In this document: in pieces, positions 51,104 through 59,677 of the stretch
Numbering within the stretch: position 1 is the first letter of the stretch
How the letters are laid out: each line of letters begins with the position of its first letter
Source: Amycolatopsis vancoresmycina
GTDB taxonomy: Bacteria; Actinomycetota; Actinomycetes; Mycobacteriales; Pseudonocardiaceae
DNA: 64,000 bases
Assembly: GCF_000716785.1 (NCBI RefSeq)
Contig: NZ_JNYY01000002.1
Coordinates: forward strand, 248,001-312,000
Reading direction: 5' to 3'
Program-made: the position numbers and the translations under genes
The notes under the pieces: generated by a model
Database searches by the model: none
What the model was told of the DNA's origin: nothing
Seen by the model: the letters and a program-made list of their open reading frames with translations, nothing else

Positions 51104-53071
51104 CTACACGTCCAGGAAGCGCACGTCCTTGGCGTTGCGCGTGATGAACGAGCGGCGGGCCTCGACGTCCTCGCCCATCAGGACCGAGAACAGCTCGTCG
51201 GCCTGGGCGGCGTCGTCGAGGGTGACCTGGCCCAGCAGCCGGTTGGCCGGGTCCATCGTGGTCTCCCACAGCTCCTCGGCGTTCATCTCGCCGAGACCCT
51301 TGTAGCGCTGGATCGCGTCGTCCTTCGGCAGCTTCTTGCCTGCCTCGACGCCCGCCTGGATGACGGCGTCGCGCTCGCGGTCGGAGTAGGCGTACTCCGG
51401 CTCCATCCGGGGCCACTTGATCTTGTACAGCGGCGGCCGCGACAGGAAGACGTGGCCGTGCTCGATCAGCGGGGTCATGAACCGGAACAGCAGGGTGAGC
51501 AGCAGCGTGGTGATGTGCTGGCCGTCGACGTCGGCGTCGGCCATCAGCACGATCTTGTGGTAGCGCAGCTTCGCGATGTCGAACTCGTCGTGGATGCCGG
51601 TGCCCAGCGCGGTGATCAGCGACTGGACCTCGGTGTTCTTGAGGACGCGGTCGATGCGGGCCTTCTCGACGTTGATGATCTTGCCGCGGATCGGCAGGAT
51701 CGCCTGGTACATCGAGTCCCGGCCCTCCTTGGCCGAGCCGCCGGCCGAGTCACCCTCGACGATGTAGAGCTCGCACTCCTCCGGGTTGGTCGACCGGCAG
51801 TCCTTGAGCTTGCCGGGCAAGCCGCCGATCTCCAGCGCGCCCTTGCGGCGGACCAGGTCACGCGCCTTGCGCGCGGCCATCCGGGCCTGGGCCGAGGAGA
51901 TCGACTTGTTGATGATCGTCTTCGCCTCGGTCGGGTTGCGCTCGAACCAGTCGGCCAGCCACTCGTTCGACGTCTGCTGCACGAACGTCTTGGCCTCGCT
52001 GTTGCCCAGCTTGGTCTTGGTCTGGCCCTCGAACTGCGGCTCGGCCAGCTTGATCGAGACGATCGCGGCGAGGCCCTCGCGCACGTCGTCGCCGGTCAGG
52101 TTGGCGTCCTTCTCCTTGAGCAGCTTCTTGTCGCGCGCGTAGGAGTTGACGACGCGGGTCAGCGCGGCGCGGAAGCCCTCTTCGTGGGTGCCGCCCTCGT
52201 GGGTGTTGATCGTGTTGGCGAACGTGTACACCGACGGCGTGAAGCCGGTGTTCCACTGCATCGCGACCTCGACCTCGAGGCCGGTGCCCTTGGCGTCGAA
52301 GGAGATCACGCTGGGGTGGATCGGGTCCTTGCTGCCGTTGATGTGCTTGACGAAGTCCTCGAGCCCGCCCGGGTAGCAGTAGGTCTTCTCCTTGACCCGC
52401 GCGACCTTGCCCTCGGCGTCCTCTTCGGCCTCCTCGTCGGCGACGCGCTCGTCGCGCAGGGACAGCGTCAGCCCCTTGTTGAGGAACGCCATCTCCTGGA
52501 GCCGGCGCGAGATGGTCTCGAAGTTGTACGTCGTGGTCTCGAAGATGTCGCCGTCGGCCCAGAAGGTGATCGTGGTGCCGGTCTCGGCCGCCGGGCCGAG
52601 GTCCTCGAGCGGGCCCGGGATCTGGTCGGTGTACTCCTGGCGCCAGCTGCGGCCGCCGTACTTGACCTCGGCGAGGAGCTTCTTCGACAGCGCGTTCACC
52701 ACGGAGACGCCGACGCCGTGCAGGCCGCCGGACACCGCGTAGGAGTCGCTGTCGAACTTGCCGCCCGCGTGCAGCACGGTGAGGACGACCTCGAGGGTCG
52801 GCTTCTGCTCCTTGGGGTGCATGTCGACCGGGATGCCGCGGCCGTCGTCGACGACGCGCACCCCGCCGTCGGCGAGGAGGGTAACCTCGACCTTGGTGGC
52901 GTACCCGGCCATCGCCTCGTCGACGGAGTTGTCGACGACCTCCTGGACGAGGTGGTGCAGGCCGCGCTCACCGGTGGAACCGATGTACATGCCGGGGCGC
53001 TTGCGGACCGCTTCGAGGCCTTCGAGCACCGTGATCGACGACGCGTTGTACTCGCTCTTGTTCTCGGTCAC
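51104..53071 (-). CDS. gyrB: DNA gyrase subunit B
   Basis: 655-aa ATPase subunit of gyrase. GHKL ATPase motifs: EVVDNSVDEAMAG, DDGRGIPVD, and SGGLHGVGVSVVNALS. The Toprim domain has EGDSAGGSAKEGRDSMYQAILPIRGKIINVEKA and DADVDGQHI. The start is set at GTG 53071 (MTENKSEYNASSITVLEGLEAVRKRPGMYIG), which has GAGGAG upstream and gives standard length; an ATG 25 codons upstream (53146) lacks a ribosome site. It is separated from dciA by about 200 bp that probably contain the gyrBA promoter. Confidence 0.97.
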   Translation of the reverse strand: MTENKSEYNASSITVLEGLEAVRKRPGMYIGSTGERGLHHLVQEVVDNSVDEAMAGYATKVEVTLLADGGVRVVDDGRGIPVDMHPKEQKPTLEVVLTVLHAGGKFDSDSYAVSGGLHGVGVSVVNALSKKLLAEVKYGGRSWRQEYTDQIPGPLEDLGPAAETGTTITFWADGDIFETTTYNFETISRRLQEMAFLNKGLTLSLRDERVADEEAEEDAEGKVARVKEKTYCYPGGLEDFVKHINGSKDPIHPSVISFDAKGTGLEVEVAMQWNTGFTPSVYTFANTINTHEGGTHEEGFRAALTRVVNSYARDKKLLKEKDANLTGDDVREGLAAIVSIKLAEPQFEGQTKTKLGNSEAKTFVQQTSNEWLADWFERNPTEAKTIINKSISSAQARMAARKARDLVRRKGALEIGGLPGKLKDCRSTNPEECELYIVEGDSAGGSAKEGRDSMYQAILPIRGKIINVEKARIDRVLKNTEVQSLITALGTGIHDEFDIAKLRYHKIVLMADADVDGQHITTLLLTLLFRFMTPLIEHGHVFLSRPPLYKIKWPRMEPEYAYSDRERDAVIQAGVEAGKKLPKDDAIQRYKGLGEMNAEELWETTMDPANRLLGQVTLDDAAQADELFSVLMGEDVEARRSFITRNAKDVRFLDV

Positions 53072-53268
53072 CGGCGTTGTTTCTCCTCGTCTCGCCCGAG
53101 CGGACGCTCGCTCTCCTCCAGTGTACTTGGCCGCGTCCGCTGACATGCGGCAAGGACACCCCTGAACGCGTCACAGACGGACGAAATCGGTTCGAGCCGA
53201 GTCTTGACGTATCTCGGGAGGTCTGGATGCGTTCTCGGCCCACTCAACGGAGCATCGCGCAACCCGGG

Positions 53269-53988
53269 TCAGCCGTACGTGTCACGAGGGCCGCGGCCCG
53301 GCACGTGCCGGGGCCCTTTCCGCCAGCTCGGGGCGGTCGGGCCCTGGATCCGCATCCGCTTGACGACGCCGTTGCCGACGCCCGCCGCGATCTTGTGCAG
53401 CAGCTTCCCCTGCAGCAACCGGAGCTGGGTGGCCCACGCCGTCGAGCTGGCGCGGACGGTGAGTTCGCCGTCCTTCAGCGCGACCGGCTGCGCGTGTTCG
53501 GCGACGTCTTCGCCGACCAGCCGCGCCCACTGCGCGAAGACGCGGGCACTCGTGACGCTCTCGTTCCAGCCGCGGTCGCTGACCAGCCGGGACACCAGGC
53601 GGCCGAGCGGCTGCGGGTCGCGCGCGTCGGCGCCCGGTCCGGACCAGCGGCGACGCCGGGGGTGCTGTCCGCCGCCGGTCGCGGGGCGGCGGCGGCCGGG
53701 TGAGGTGCCCCGCTCCTTGGCCTTCGCCTTCGCGGCTTCGAGCGCCGCGTGCGCGAGATCGCGGCCCGTCATGGGCGCCTCGTTCGGAGCAGCGCTGTCT
53801 TCACGCTCGGTACCAACTGGAGGTTTAGGGTCGGTTTTGGGCGTTTTGTGCCACCCATCTGGCCGCGGGGTCACGGGCAGCGATAACTCATTCACCGTGT
53901 TATCCACACTGTCCACAGGTTTGTCCCCAGATCGGGTGCGGTTTGTGCCACCCGTCACACGGGGTGCCCGGTCGCCTTGCTCAGCCAC
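53269..53988 (-). CDS. dciA: DciA (DUF721), replicative helicase loading factor
   Basis: 239-aa protein. Only the C-terminal half is a folded DUF721/DciA domain: LGRLVSRLVSDRGWNESVTSARVFAQWARLVGEDVAEHAQPVALKDGELTVRASSTAWATQLRLLQGKLLHKIAAGVG. The first about 120 residues are disordered and basic. DciA loads or recruits DnaB in bacteria without DnaC. The GTG start at 53988 overlaps the recF stop by 8 bp; an ATG at 54003 is the alternative. It holds three DnaA-box-like sequences in its 5' coding part (53900-53929). Confidence 0.92.
   Translation of the reverse strand: MAEQGDRAPRVTGGTNRTRSGDKPVDSVDNTVNELSLPVTPRPDGWHKTPKTDPKPPVGTEREDSAAPNEAPMTGRDLAHAALEAAKAKAKERGTSPGRRRPATGGGQHPRRRRWSGPGADARDPQPLGRLVSRLVSDRGWNESVTSARVFAQWARLVGEDVAEHAQPVALKDGELTVRASSTAWATQLRLLQGKLLHKIAAGVGNGVVKRMRIQGPTAPSWRKGPRHVPGRGPRDTYG
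53900..53929 (-). promoter_or_regulatory. Cluster of three DnaA-box-like sequences inside dciA
   Basis: TTATCCACA (53900-53908, perfect consensus), CTGTCCACA (53909-53917) and TTGTCCCCA (53921-53929), all in one orientation. They are within the disordered N-terminal coding region. A role in DnaA titration or in gyrBA/dciA regulation is inference. Confidence 0.65.
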
Positions 53989-55135
53989 GCGTGATCTCAC
54001 CATCCGCCACCACGAACCGGTGCCCGGACAGCTCGCCGGGCACGTCTTCGTCGACCGCGGCGGTCACCAGCACCTGTTCGGCGCTCGCGGCCACCTCGGC
54101 CAGCCGGGCCCGGCGCTTGCGGTCCAGCTCGGCGAACACGTCGTCGAGCAGCAGCACCGGCTCGCCCGCCTCCGCGCGCAGCAGCTCGTAGCTGCCGAGC
54201 CGCAGGGCCAGCGCGAACGACCACGACTCGCCGTGGCTCGCGTAGCCCTTGGCCGGCGCTTCGCCCAGGATCAGCTCCAGCTCGTCCCGGTGCGGGCCGA
54301 CCAGGCTGATCCCGCGCTCGAGTTCGGCCTTCCTGGCCTCGCCGAGCGCCTTGAGTAAGACGTCCTTGAGCACCGCCGGTTGCGCCCGTTCGCCATCCGG
54401 TACGCCGTACGTCTCCGGCAGGGCCGCGCCCAGCGACGACCGGTAGGCGATCTTGGCCGGCCGCGAGTCGGGGGCGACGCCCATGTACGCCGAAGCCGCG
54501 TGCGGCGCCAGGTCAGCGACGAGGTTCAGGCGCGCGGCCAGCAGCTCCGCGCCCGCGACCGACAGGTGGTCGTCCCAGACCTCGAGCGTCGACAGCGCGT
54601 ACGGGTCTTCGCGACCCGTACGTCGTTTCCCGGCCGTCTTGAGCAGGGCGTTCCGCTGCTTCAGCACCTTCTCGTAGTCCGCCCGGACCCCGGCGTACCG
54701 CGGCGCGCGCAGCACGAGGAGCTCGTCGAGGAACCGTCTTCGCTCGCTCGGGTCGCCCCGCACGAGCGCCAGGTCCTCCGGGGAGAACAGCACCGTGCGC
54801 AGGATGCCGAGCACGTCACGCGGCCGGCCGACCGCACCGCGGTTGACCCGGGCGCGGTTCGCCCGGCCCGCGGTGATCTCCAGCTCGACCGTCAGCTCGC
54901 GGTCGTCGTTGACCACCGCGACGCGCACCAGCGCACGCTCGCAGCCGTGCCGGATCAGCGGCGCGTCCGTCGCGACGCGGTGCGAGCCCAGCGTCGCGAC
55001 GTACCCGATCGCCTCCAGCAGGTTGGTCTTGCCGCGGCCGTTCTGGCCGACCAGCACGGCCGGCCCCGGTTCGAGGGCGAGATCGGCCTGCGGCCAGGAG
55101 CGGAAGTCGGTGACCTGCAGGTGTCGCAGATACAC
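53981..55135 (-). CDS. recF: RecF, recombination and replication-fork repair protein
   Basis: 384-aa SMC-like ATPase acting with RecO and RecR to load RecA on gaps. Walker A VGQNGRGKTNLLEAIGY at residues 29-45, signature region YASHGESWSFALALRLGSYELLRAE, Walker B PVLLLDDVFAELDRKR. GTG start at 55135. Spacing to gnd is 10 bp, and its 3' end overlaps dciA, so the block gnd-recF-dciA is one operon. Confidence 0.97.
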   Translation of the reverse strand: MYLRHLQVTDFRSWPQADLALEPGPAVLVGQNGRGKTNLLEAIGYVATLGSHRVATDAPLIRHGCERALVRVAVVNDDRELTVELEITAGRANRARVNRGAVGRPRDVLGILRTVLFSPEDLALVRGDPSERRRFLDELLVLRAPRYAGVRADYEKVLKQRNALLKTAGKRRTGREDPYALSTLEVWDDHLSVAGAELLAARLNLVADLAPHAASAYMGVAPDSRPAKIAYRSSLGAALPETYGVPDGERAQPAVLKDVLLKALGEARKAELERGISLVGPHRDELELILGEAPAKGYASHGESWSFALALRLGSYELLRAEAGEPVLLLDDVFAELDRKRRARLAEVAASAEQVLVTAAVDEDVPGELSGHRFVVADGEITRG

Positions 55136-55145
55136 CAGGAGCTCC

Positions 55146-56036
55146 TTACCCGCCGACCTTCTTCACCGCGTGCCCGCCGAACTGGTTGCGCAGCGCGGCG
55201 ACCGCGCGCATCGCGGCCGAGTGCTCCTGCCGCGACGCGAACCGCGCGAACAGCGCGGCCGAGATGACCGGCGCCGGCACCGCGTTGTTGATCGCTTCTT
55301 CCAGCGTCCAGCGGCCTTCGCCCGAATCCTCGACGTACCCCTCGAGGTCGTCGAGCTCCGGGTCCTCGTCGAGCGCGCGCACGAGCAGGTCGAGCAGCCA
55401 GGACCGGACGACCGTGCCGCGCTGCCAGCCCTTGATCACCGCGGGCACGTCCTTGACGACCTTCGCGGCCTCGAGCAGTTCGAAACCTTCGGCGAAGGCC
55501 TGCATCATGCCGTACTCGATGCCGTTGTGAATCATCTTCGCGTAGTGCCCGGCGCCGACGTCGCCCGCGTGCGAGAAGCCTTCCTCGCGCGGGCCTTCCG
55601 GACGCAGCGCGTCGAAGATCGGCATCGCCTTCTCGACGTCGGCGGCCGCGCCGCCGACCATCAGGCCGTAGCCGTTGTCCTTGCCCCACACGCCGCCGGA
55701 CACACCGCAGTCGACGTAGCCGATCTGCTTCGCCGCCAGCAGGTCGGCGTTCAGCTTGTCGTCGGTGTACTTCGAGTTGCCGCCGTCGATCACCATGTCG
55801 CCGGCGGAGAGCAGGTTGCTCAGCTCGGTCACGGTCTGCCGGGTCGGCTCGCCGGCCGGCACCATGATCCAAACGATCCGCGGGCCGTCCAGTTTGGACA
55901 CCAGGTCCTCGAGCGACGTCGTGTCGCTGACGTCCGGGTTGCGGTCGTAGCCGACCACCTCGTGACCGGCCGCGCGCAGCCGCTCACGCATGTTGAAGCC
56001 CATCTTGCCCAGGCCGATCAGACCGAGCTGAACCAT
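55146..56036 (-). CDS. gnd: 6-phosphogluconate dehydrogenase (decarboxylating), short form
   Basis: 296-aa enzyme of the pentose phosphate pathway oxidising 6-phosphogluconate to ribulose 5-phosphate. The nucleotide fold is LGLIGLGKMGFNMRERLRAAGHEVVGYDRN. Conserved catalytic segments are VIDGGNSKYTDDKL, DCGVSGGVWGKDNGYGLMVGG and GAGHYAKMIHNGIEYGMMQAFAEGFELL. The short GndA-like form (about 300 aa) lacks the long C-terminal domain of the 470-aa enzyme, and is common in actinobacteria between dnaN and recF. Start ATG 56036 after AAGGGGAT. Confidence 0.95.
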   Translation of the reverse strand: MVQLGLIGLGKMGFNMRERLRAAGHEVVGYDRNPDVSDTTSLEDLVSKLDGPRIVWIMVPAGEPTRQTVTELSNLLSAGDMVIDGGNSKYTDDKLNADLLAAKQIGYVDCGVSGGVWGKDNGYGLMVGGAAADVEKAMPIFDALRPEGPREEGFSHAGDVGAGHYAKMIHNGIEYGMMQAFAEGFELLEAAKVVKDVPAVIKGWQRGTVVRSWLLDLLVRALDEDPELDDLEGYVEDSGEGRWTLEEAINNAVPAPVISAALFARFASRQEHSAAMRAVAALRNQFGGHAVKKVGG

Positions 56037-56069
56037 CGAGATCCCCTTACGTGCTCAGGAATGTGCGGG

Positions 56070-57203
56070 TCAGCCCGGCAGGCGGACCGGCATCAGGAGG
56101 TAGAGGTAGCCGGGGACGACGTTGCCCTCGGGGTCGGCGGGCTTGATCAGCGCCGGCCGGTTCGGCGTGGTGAACGTGAGCTCCGCCCGGTCGCTGTGCA
56201 GGGCGCCCAGGCCGTCGACGAGGTAACCCGGGTTGAACGCGATGGTCACCGGCTCACCTTCGTACTCGACCTGCAGCTCCTCTTCGGCGCTGCCTTCGTC
56301 GTCGCCGCCCGCGGACAACCGCAGTGTGTTGTCCCCGAACTCCAGTCGTACCTGAGTCCCCCGCTCGGCCACCAGCGAAACGCGCTTGATGGACTCGGTG
56401 AGCGCGGAGACTTCGATCACCGCGCGCGAGGTATGCGACGCCGGCAGCAGCTGGCGGTACGGCGGGAACTCCGCGTCGAGCAGGCGGGTCGTCGTGTAGC
56501 GCCCGGAACCGGACAGGCCGAGCAACCCCTCGCCGCTGGCGAGCGCGAGGCGGATCGTGGCACCGGACGCGCCGAGCGTCTTGGCGGCTTCGGCGAGGGT
56601 GCGCGCCGGGACGAGCACCGCGGCGTCGGCCAGGCCCTCGGCCGGCTGCCAGGTGAACTCGCGCATGGCGAGCCGGAACCGGTCGGTCGCGACCAGGGTC
56701 AGCGAGCTGCCGGAGATTTCGAGCCGCATGCCGGTGAGCATGGGCAGCGTGTCGTCCTTGCCCGCGGCGACGACGACCTGGGTGACGGCCTGGCCGAACG
56801 CGTCGCCGGCGAGCTCGCCCGCGAAAGCGGGCTGGGACGGCAGCTGCGGGTAGTCCTCGACCGGCATGGTCGGCAGGGAGAAGCGCGCGCTGCCGCACGT
56901 GATGGTGGCGCGGGAGCCGTCGACGGAGATCTCGACCGGCTGCGCGGGCAGCGCCTTGGTGATGTCGGCGAGGAGGCGCCCGGAGACGAGCAGGCGGCCG
57001 CCGTCGGCGATCGTCGCCGGGACCCCCACCGTGGCGGATACCTCGTAGTCGAAGCCGGAGACCGTCAGCGCGTCGGTGTCGCCGTCCGAGCCGGCGTCGA
57101 GGAGGACACCGCCCAGCACCGGCACGGGCGGCCGGGAGGGGAGGCTTCTGGCCACCCACGCGACGGCGTCGGCGAGCCCGTCACGCTCGACGCGGATCTT
57201 CAT
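56070..57203 (-). CDS. dnaN: DNA polymerase III beta sliding clamp
   Basis: 377-aa ring-forming clamp tethering the replicative polymerase. Three clamp domains: residues 1-125 (MKIRVERDGLADAVAWVARSLPSRPPVPVLGGVLLDA), 130-255 (PMLTGMRLEISGSSLTLVATDRFRLAMREF) and 258-377 (SRAVIEVSALTESIKRVSLVAERGT...GYLLMPVRL-like end LYLLMPVRLPG). ATG 57203 follows AAGGAT. It is downstream of oriC, and gnd follows 33 bp after the stop. Confidence 0.98.
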   Translation of the reverse strand: MKIRVERDGLADAVAWVARSLPSRPPVPVLGGVLLDAGSDGDTDALTVSGFDYEVSATVGVPATIADGGRLLVSGRLLADITKALPAQPVEISVDGSRATITCGSARFSLPTMPVEDYPQLPSQPAFAGELAGDAFGQAVTQVVVAAGKDDTLPMLTGMRLEISGSSLTLVATDRFRLAMREFTWQPAEGLADAAVLVPARTLAEAAKTLGASGATIRLALASGEGLLGLSGSGRYTTTRLLDAEFPPYRQLLPASHTSRAVIEVSALTESIKRVSLVAERGTQVRLEFGDNTLRLSAGGDDEGSAEEELQVEYEGEPVTIAFNPGYLVDGLGALHSDRAELTFTTPNRPALIKPADPEGNVVPGYLYLLMPVRLPG

Positions 57204-57388
57204 GCGCGCATCCTTTCGACGGTCGAGCCCACCGCGGGCTCGGGCCAGGCCTCGTTCTCGCAGACGGGGACCGGCGGCCCCCTCCGGCCGGGTCCGCCCT
57301 CCGCGTGAGCGGCCGGAGCGCGGACCAGGTGCAGGCGTCCACGTTAGGCCGTCGCGGGGGCTGCCGTCACCTCGGCCTCCCCTTGAGT

Positions 57389-57900
57389 TTGTCGACATGC
57401 CGACACGATCTCGCGTCTGTCCCCAACTTCGTCCGCCGCCTGTTTTTGTTTTGTTCTCTCTTTCAAAAGATCTAAGGGCAGTAGCAGTAATAGGCGGTGT
57501 GGATTGTGTGGATCGAGCTCGTTCGCGCAGGTCGGACGGCTCGCGGGCGTGTGGGTAACCGTGGTGGCGGACCTGTGGGTAGATCGGGCGGCCCGTGGAT
57601 GGTTTCGGGCCACCCCCGATTCGTCCACAGCCGGGCCCAGTTGTCCCCACGGTTGTCCCCAGGTGTGGGGTGATTTGTACCCAGGCTCTGGGGGTGCCGG
57701 ACGGGGTCCGAACCCCTCTTCCGAGTGATCGGCTCCTCCTGTGCACAGCATGTGGGCAACCTGTGGAATCAGCGTGGACAAGGGTGTGGATGCGCTGTGG
57801 ATCGCCTGTGGGCGCGATGTGGACGGTTCCGGCGTCGTCGCTGGTGAGAGATCCGTTGGCACTGTGGGCAATCCGCCCACACCATGGGGAAACTTCCTTG
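57389..57900 (-). other. oriC: Chromosomal replication origin oriC
   Basis: Non-coding dnaA-dnaN gap with about 20 DnaA-box-like 9-mers. Examples on the plus strand: TTGTCGACA 57389, TGTGGATTG 57498, TGTGGATCG 57507, TGTGGGTAA 57550, TGTGGGTAG 57574, TCGTCCACA 57621, TTGTCCCCA 57641 and 57653, TGTGGGGTG 57664, TTGTACCCA 57675, then the phased array 57740-57826 and TGTGGGCAA 57863. An AT-rich, T-run-rich stretch at about 57440-57495 (TTTTTGTTTTG) beside dnaN is the probable unwinding element. No boxes are perfect TTATCCACA; most are weak, as usual for GC-rich origins. Confidence 0.93.
57740..57826 (+). repeat. Helically phased array of eight DnaA-box-like elements
   Basis: TGTGCACAG 57740, TGTGGGCAA 57751, TGTGGAATC 57762, CGTGGACAA 57773, TGTGGATGC 57785, TGTGGATCG 57796, TGTGGGCGC 57807 and TGTGGACGG 57818. 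All are in the same orientation; successive spacings are 11, 11, 11, 12, 11, 11 and 11 bp, about one helical turn, so DnaA would bind one face of the DNA. Confidence 0.85.
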
Positions 57901-57927
57901 TGTACAAACAATTTTCACGAGTTTGGC

Positions 57928-57983
57928 GAAGCACGCGTACGCGCCTTCGCGCCTTCGCTGCTTCGCGGGCGTACGCGTGCTTC
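57928..57983. repeat. 15-bp perfect inverted repeat between the oriC boxes and dnaA
   Basis: GAAGCACGCGTACGC (57928-57942) and its exact complement (57969-57983) enclose a 26-nt spacer built from three CTTCGC repeats. It lies 74 bp beyond the dnaA stop, between the box array and the dnaA terminator-like hairpin. Confidence 0.8.
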
Positions 57984-58004
57984 AGGGTGTCCAAAGACGA
58001 CGAA

Positions 58005-58031
58005 GGGGCGTCCACATTGCGCGGACGCCCC
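58005..58031 (-). terminator. Terminator-like hairpin of dnaA
   Basis: GGGGCGTCC and its complement GGACGCCCC with a 9-nt loop, 26 bp after the dnaA stop on the minus strand. Confidence 0.7.
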
Positions 58032-58057
58032 GAAGTCGTTGGGAGGTAAGGGATGTG

Positions 58058-59677
58058 CTACTGGCGGGCGCGCTGCTTGATGCGCGACGTCAGCTCCTGC
58101 ACCTGGTCGTAGATGCGCCGGCGCTCGGCCATCTCCTTGCGGATCTTCTTGTCCGCGTGCATGACGGTCGTGTGGTCGCGGCCGCCGAACGTCTGCCCGA
58201 TCTTCGGCAGCGACATGTCGGTCAGCTCGCGGCAGAGGTACATCGCGATCTGGCGGGCCGTGGCGAGCGCCTTCGTCTTGCCCGGGCCGCACAGGTCGTC
58301 GAGCGTGACGTCGAAGAACTCCGCCGTGACGCCCATGATGGTCGGCGCGGTGATTTCCGGCGCGTGCGAATCCGGGATGAGGTCCCGCAGCACGATCTCG
58401 GCGAGGCCGACGTCGACCGGCTGCTGGTTCAGCGACGCGAACGCGGTGACGCGGATGAGCGCGCCTTCGAGCTCCCGGATGTTCGCCTCGACGCGCGAGG
58501 CGATGAACTCGAGTACCTCGCCCGGCACCGCCAGCCTGTCCTGCGCCGCCTTCTTCCGGAGGATCGCGATGCGCGTCTCGAGCTCGGGCGGCTGGATGTC
58601 GGTGATCAGGCCCCACTCGAACCGCGTCCGCAGCCGGTCCTCCAGCGTTTCGAGGCGCTTCGGCGGGCGGTCGGAGCTGACGACGATCTGCTTGTTCGCG
58701 TTGTGGAGGGTGTTGAAGGTGTGGAAGAACTCTTCCTGCGTCCCTTCCTTGCCCTCCAGGAACTGGATGTCGTCGACGAGCAGGATGTCGATGTCGCGGT
58801 AGCGCCGCTGGAAGGCGACCTTGCGGTCGTCGCGCAGCGAGTTGATGAAGTCGTTCGTGAACTCTTCGGTCGAGACGTACCGGACGCGCATGCCCGGGAA
58901 CAGCCGTTGCGCGTAGTGGCCGACCGCGTGCAGCAAGTGTGTCTTGCCGAGCCCGGACTCACCCCAGATGAAGAGCGGGTTGTACGCGCGGGCCGGCGCC
59001 TCGGCGACGGCGACCGCGGCCGCGTGCGCGAAGCGGTTGGACGCGCCGATGACGAACGTGTCGAAGGTGTACTTCTCGTTCAGCTTCGTCTTCGACGTCT
59101 GCGGCTGCGCCGGCGCGGTGTACGGCTGGCCGGCGATCGGCTGGCCGGAGAACGTCGGCCAGATCTCGTGCACCGCGGCGAGCGCCTCGCCCTCTTCGTC
59201 GACTTCCTCGTCGGTGTCGCCGTCGTCGTCCGGCTTCGGCGCGGCGGCCTGGTGCGACGGCAGCGGAGGCATCGGCTGCGCCGGTTCGGGCCGCGGGGGC
59301 GGCAGCATCGGCGTGCCGTTGCCCGGCAGCGGCGGGGCGGCGTCGTGGCTCGCGCCGTTTTCCACCCGGCCGGGTGACGGCGCGTAGCGGGGCACGGGAG
59401 ACGGGACGACCGCCTCGGCGGTGTCGACCTTCACGGCGAGCGAGATGGCCCGGCCGAGCCGCCGGGAGAGCGCGTCGGTGATCGCGCCGCGCAGGCCGCG
59501 TTCGATGGCTTCCTTCGCGAAGTCGCTGGGCGCCGCCAGGAGCGCCGTGCCGTCGAGCAGGCCGATGGGCCGGGTCACGCGCATCCAGGCGCGCTGCTGG
59601 GGGGAAAGGGTCCCGTCGGACAGTTCGCGTACCACCTGTTCCCAGATGACACCCAGATTGTGCTGGTGTTCCGACAC
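58058..59677 (-). CDS. dnaA: Chromosomal replication initiator DnaA
   Basis: 539-aa AAA+ initiator. Domain I (residues 1-90) starts with MSEHQHNLGVIWEQVVRELSDG. Domain II (about 90-200) is long, Pro-rich then acidic, as in actinomycetes. Domain III has Walker A GESGLGKTH (about 239-246), Walker B LLVDDIQFLEGKEGTQEE and sensor regions SSDRPPKRLETLEDRLRTRFEWGL. Domain IV carries LCRELTDMSLPKIGQTFGGRDHTTVMHADKKI, the DnaA-box reader. The GTG start at 59677 is chosen over an ATG 28 codons upstream because GGGGAG precedes it and the family begins here. DnaA boxes in its promoter (59752-59772) suggest autoregulation. Confidence 0.98.
   Translation of the reverse strand: MSEHQHNLGVIWEQVVRELSDGTLSPQQRAWMRVTRPIGLLDGTALLAAPSDFAKEAIERGLRGAITDALSRRLGRAISLAVKVDTAEAVVPSPVPRYAPSPGRVENGASHDAAPPLPGNGTPMLPPPRPEPAQPMPPLPSHQAAAPKPDDDGDTDEEVDEEGEALAAVHEIWPTFSGQPIAGQPYTAPAQPQTSKTKLNEKYTFDTFVIGASNRFAHAAAVAVAEAPARAYNPLFIWGESGLGKTHLLHAVGHYAQRLFPGMRVRYVSTEEFTNDFINSLRDDRKVAFQRRYRDIDILLVDDIQFLEGKEGTQEEFFHTFNTLHNANKQIVVSSDRPPKRLETLEDRLRTRFEWGLITDIQPPELETRIAILRKKAAQDRLAVPGEVLEFIASRVEANIRELEGALIRVTAFASLNQQPVDVGLAEIVLRDLIPDSHAPEITAPTIMGVTAEFFDVTLDDLCGPGKTKALATARQIAMYLCRELTDMSLPKIGQTFGGRDHTTVMHADKKIRKEMAERRRIYDQVQELTSRIKQRARQ

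Noticed and set aside
53146..53146. Upstream ATG as the gyrB start
   Set aside because: No ribosome site; GTG 53071 has GAGGAG upstream and gives the normal N-terminus and length.
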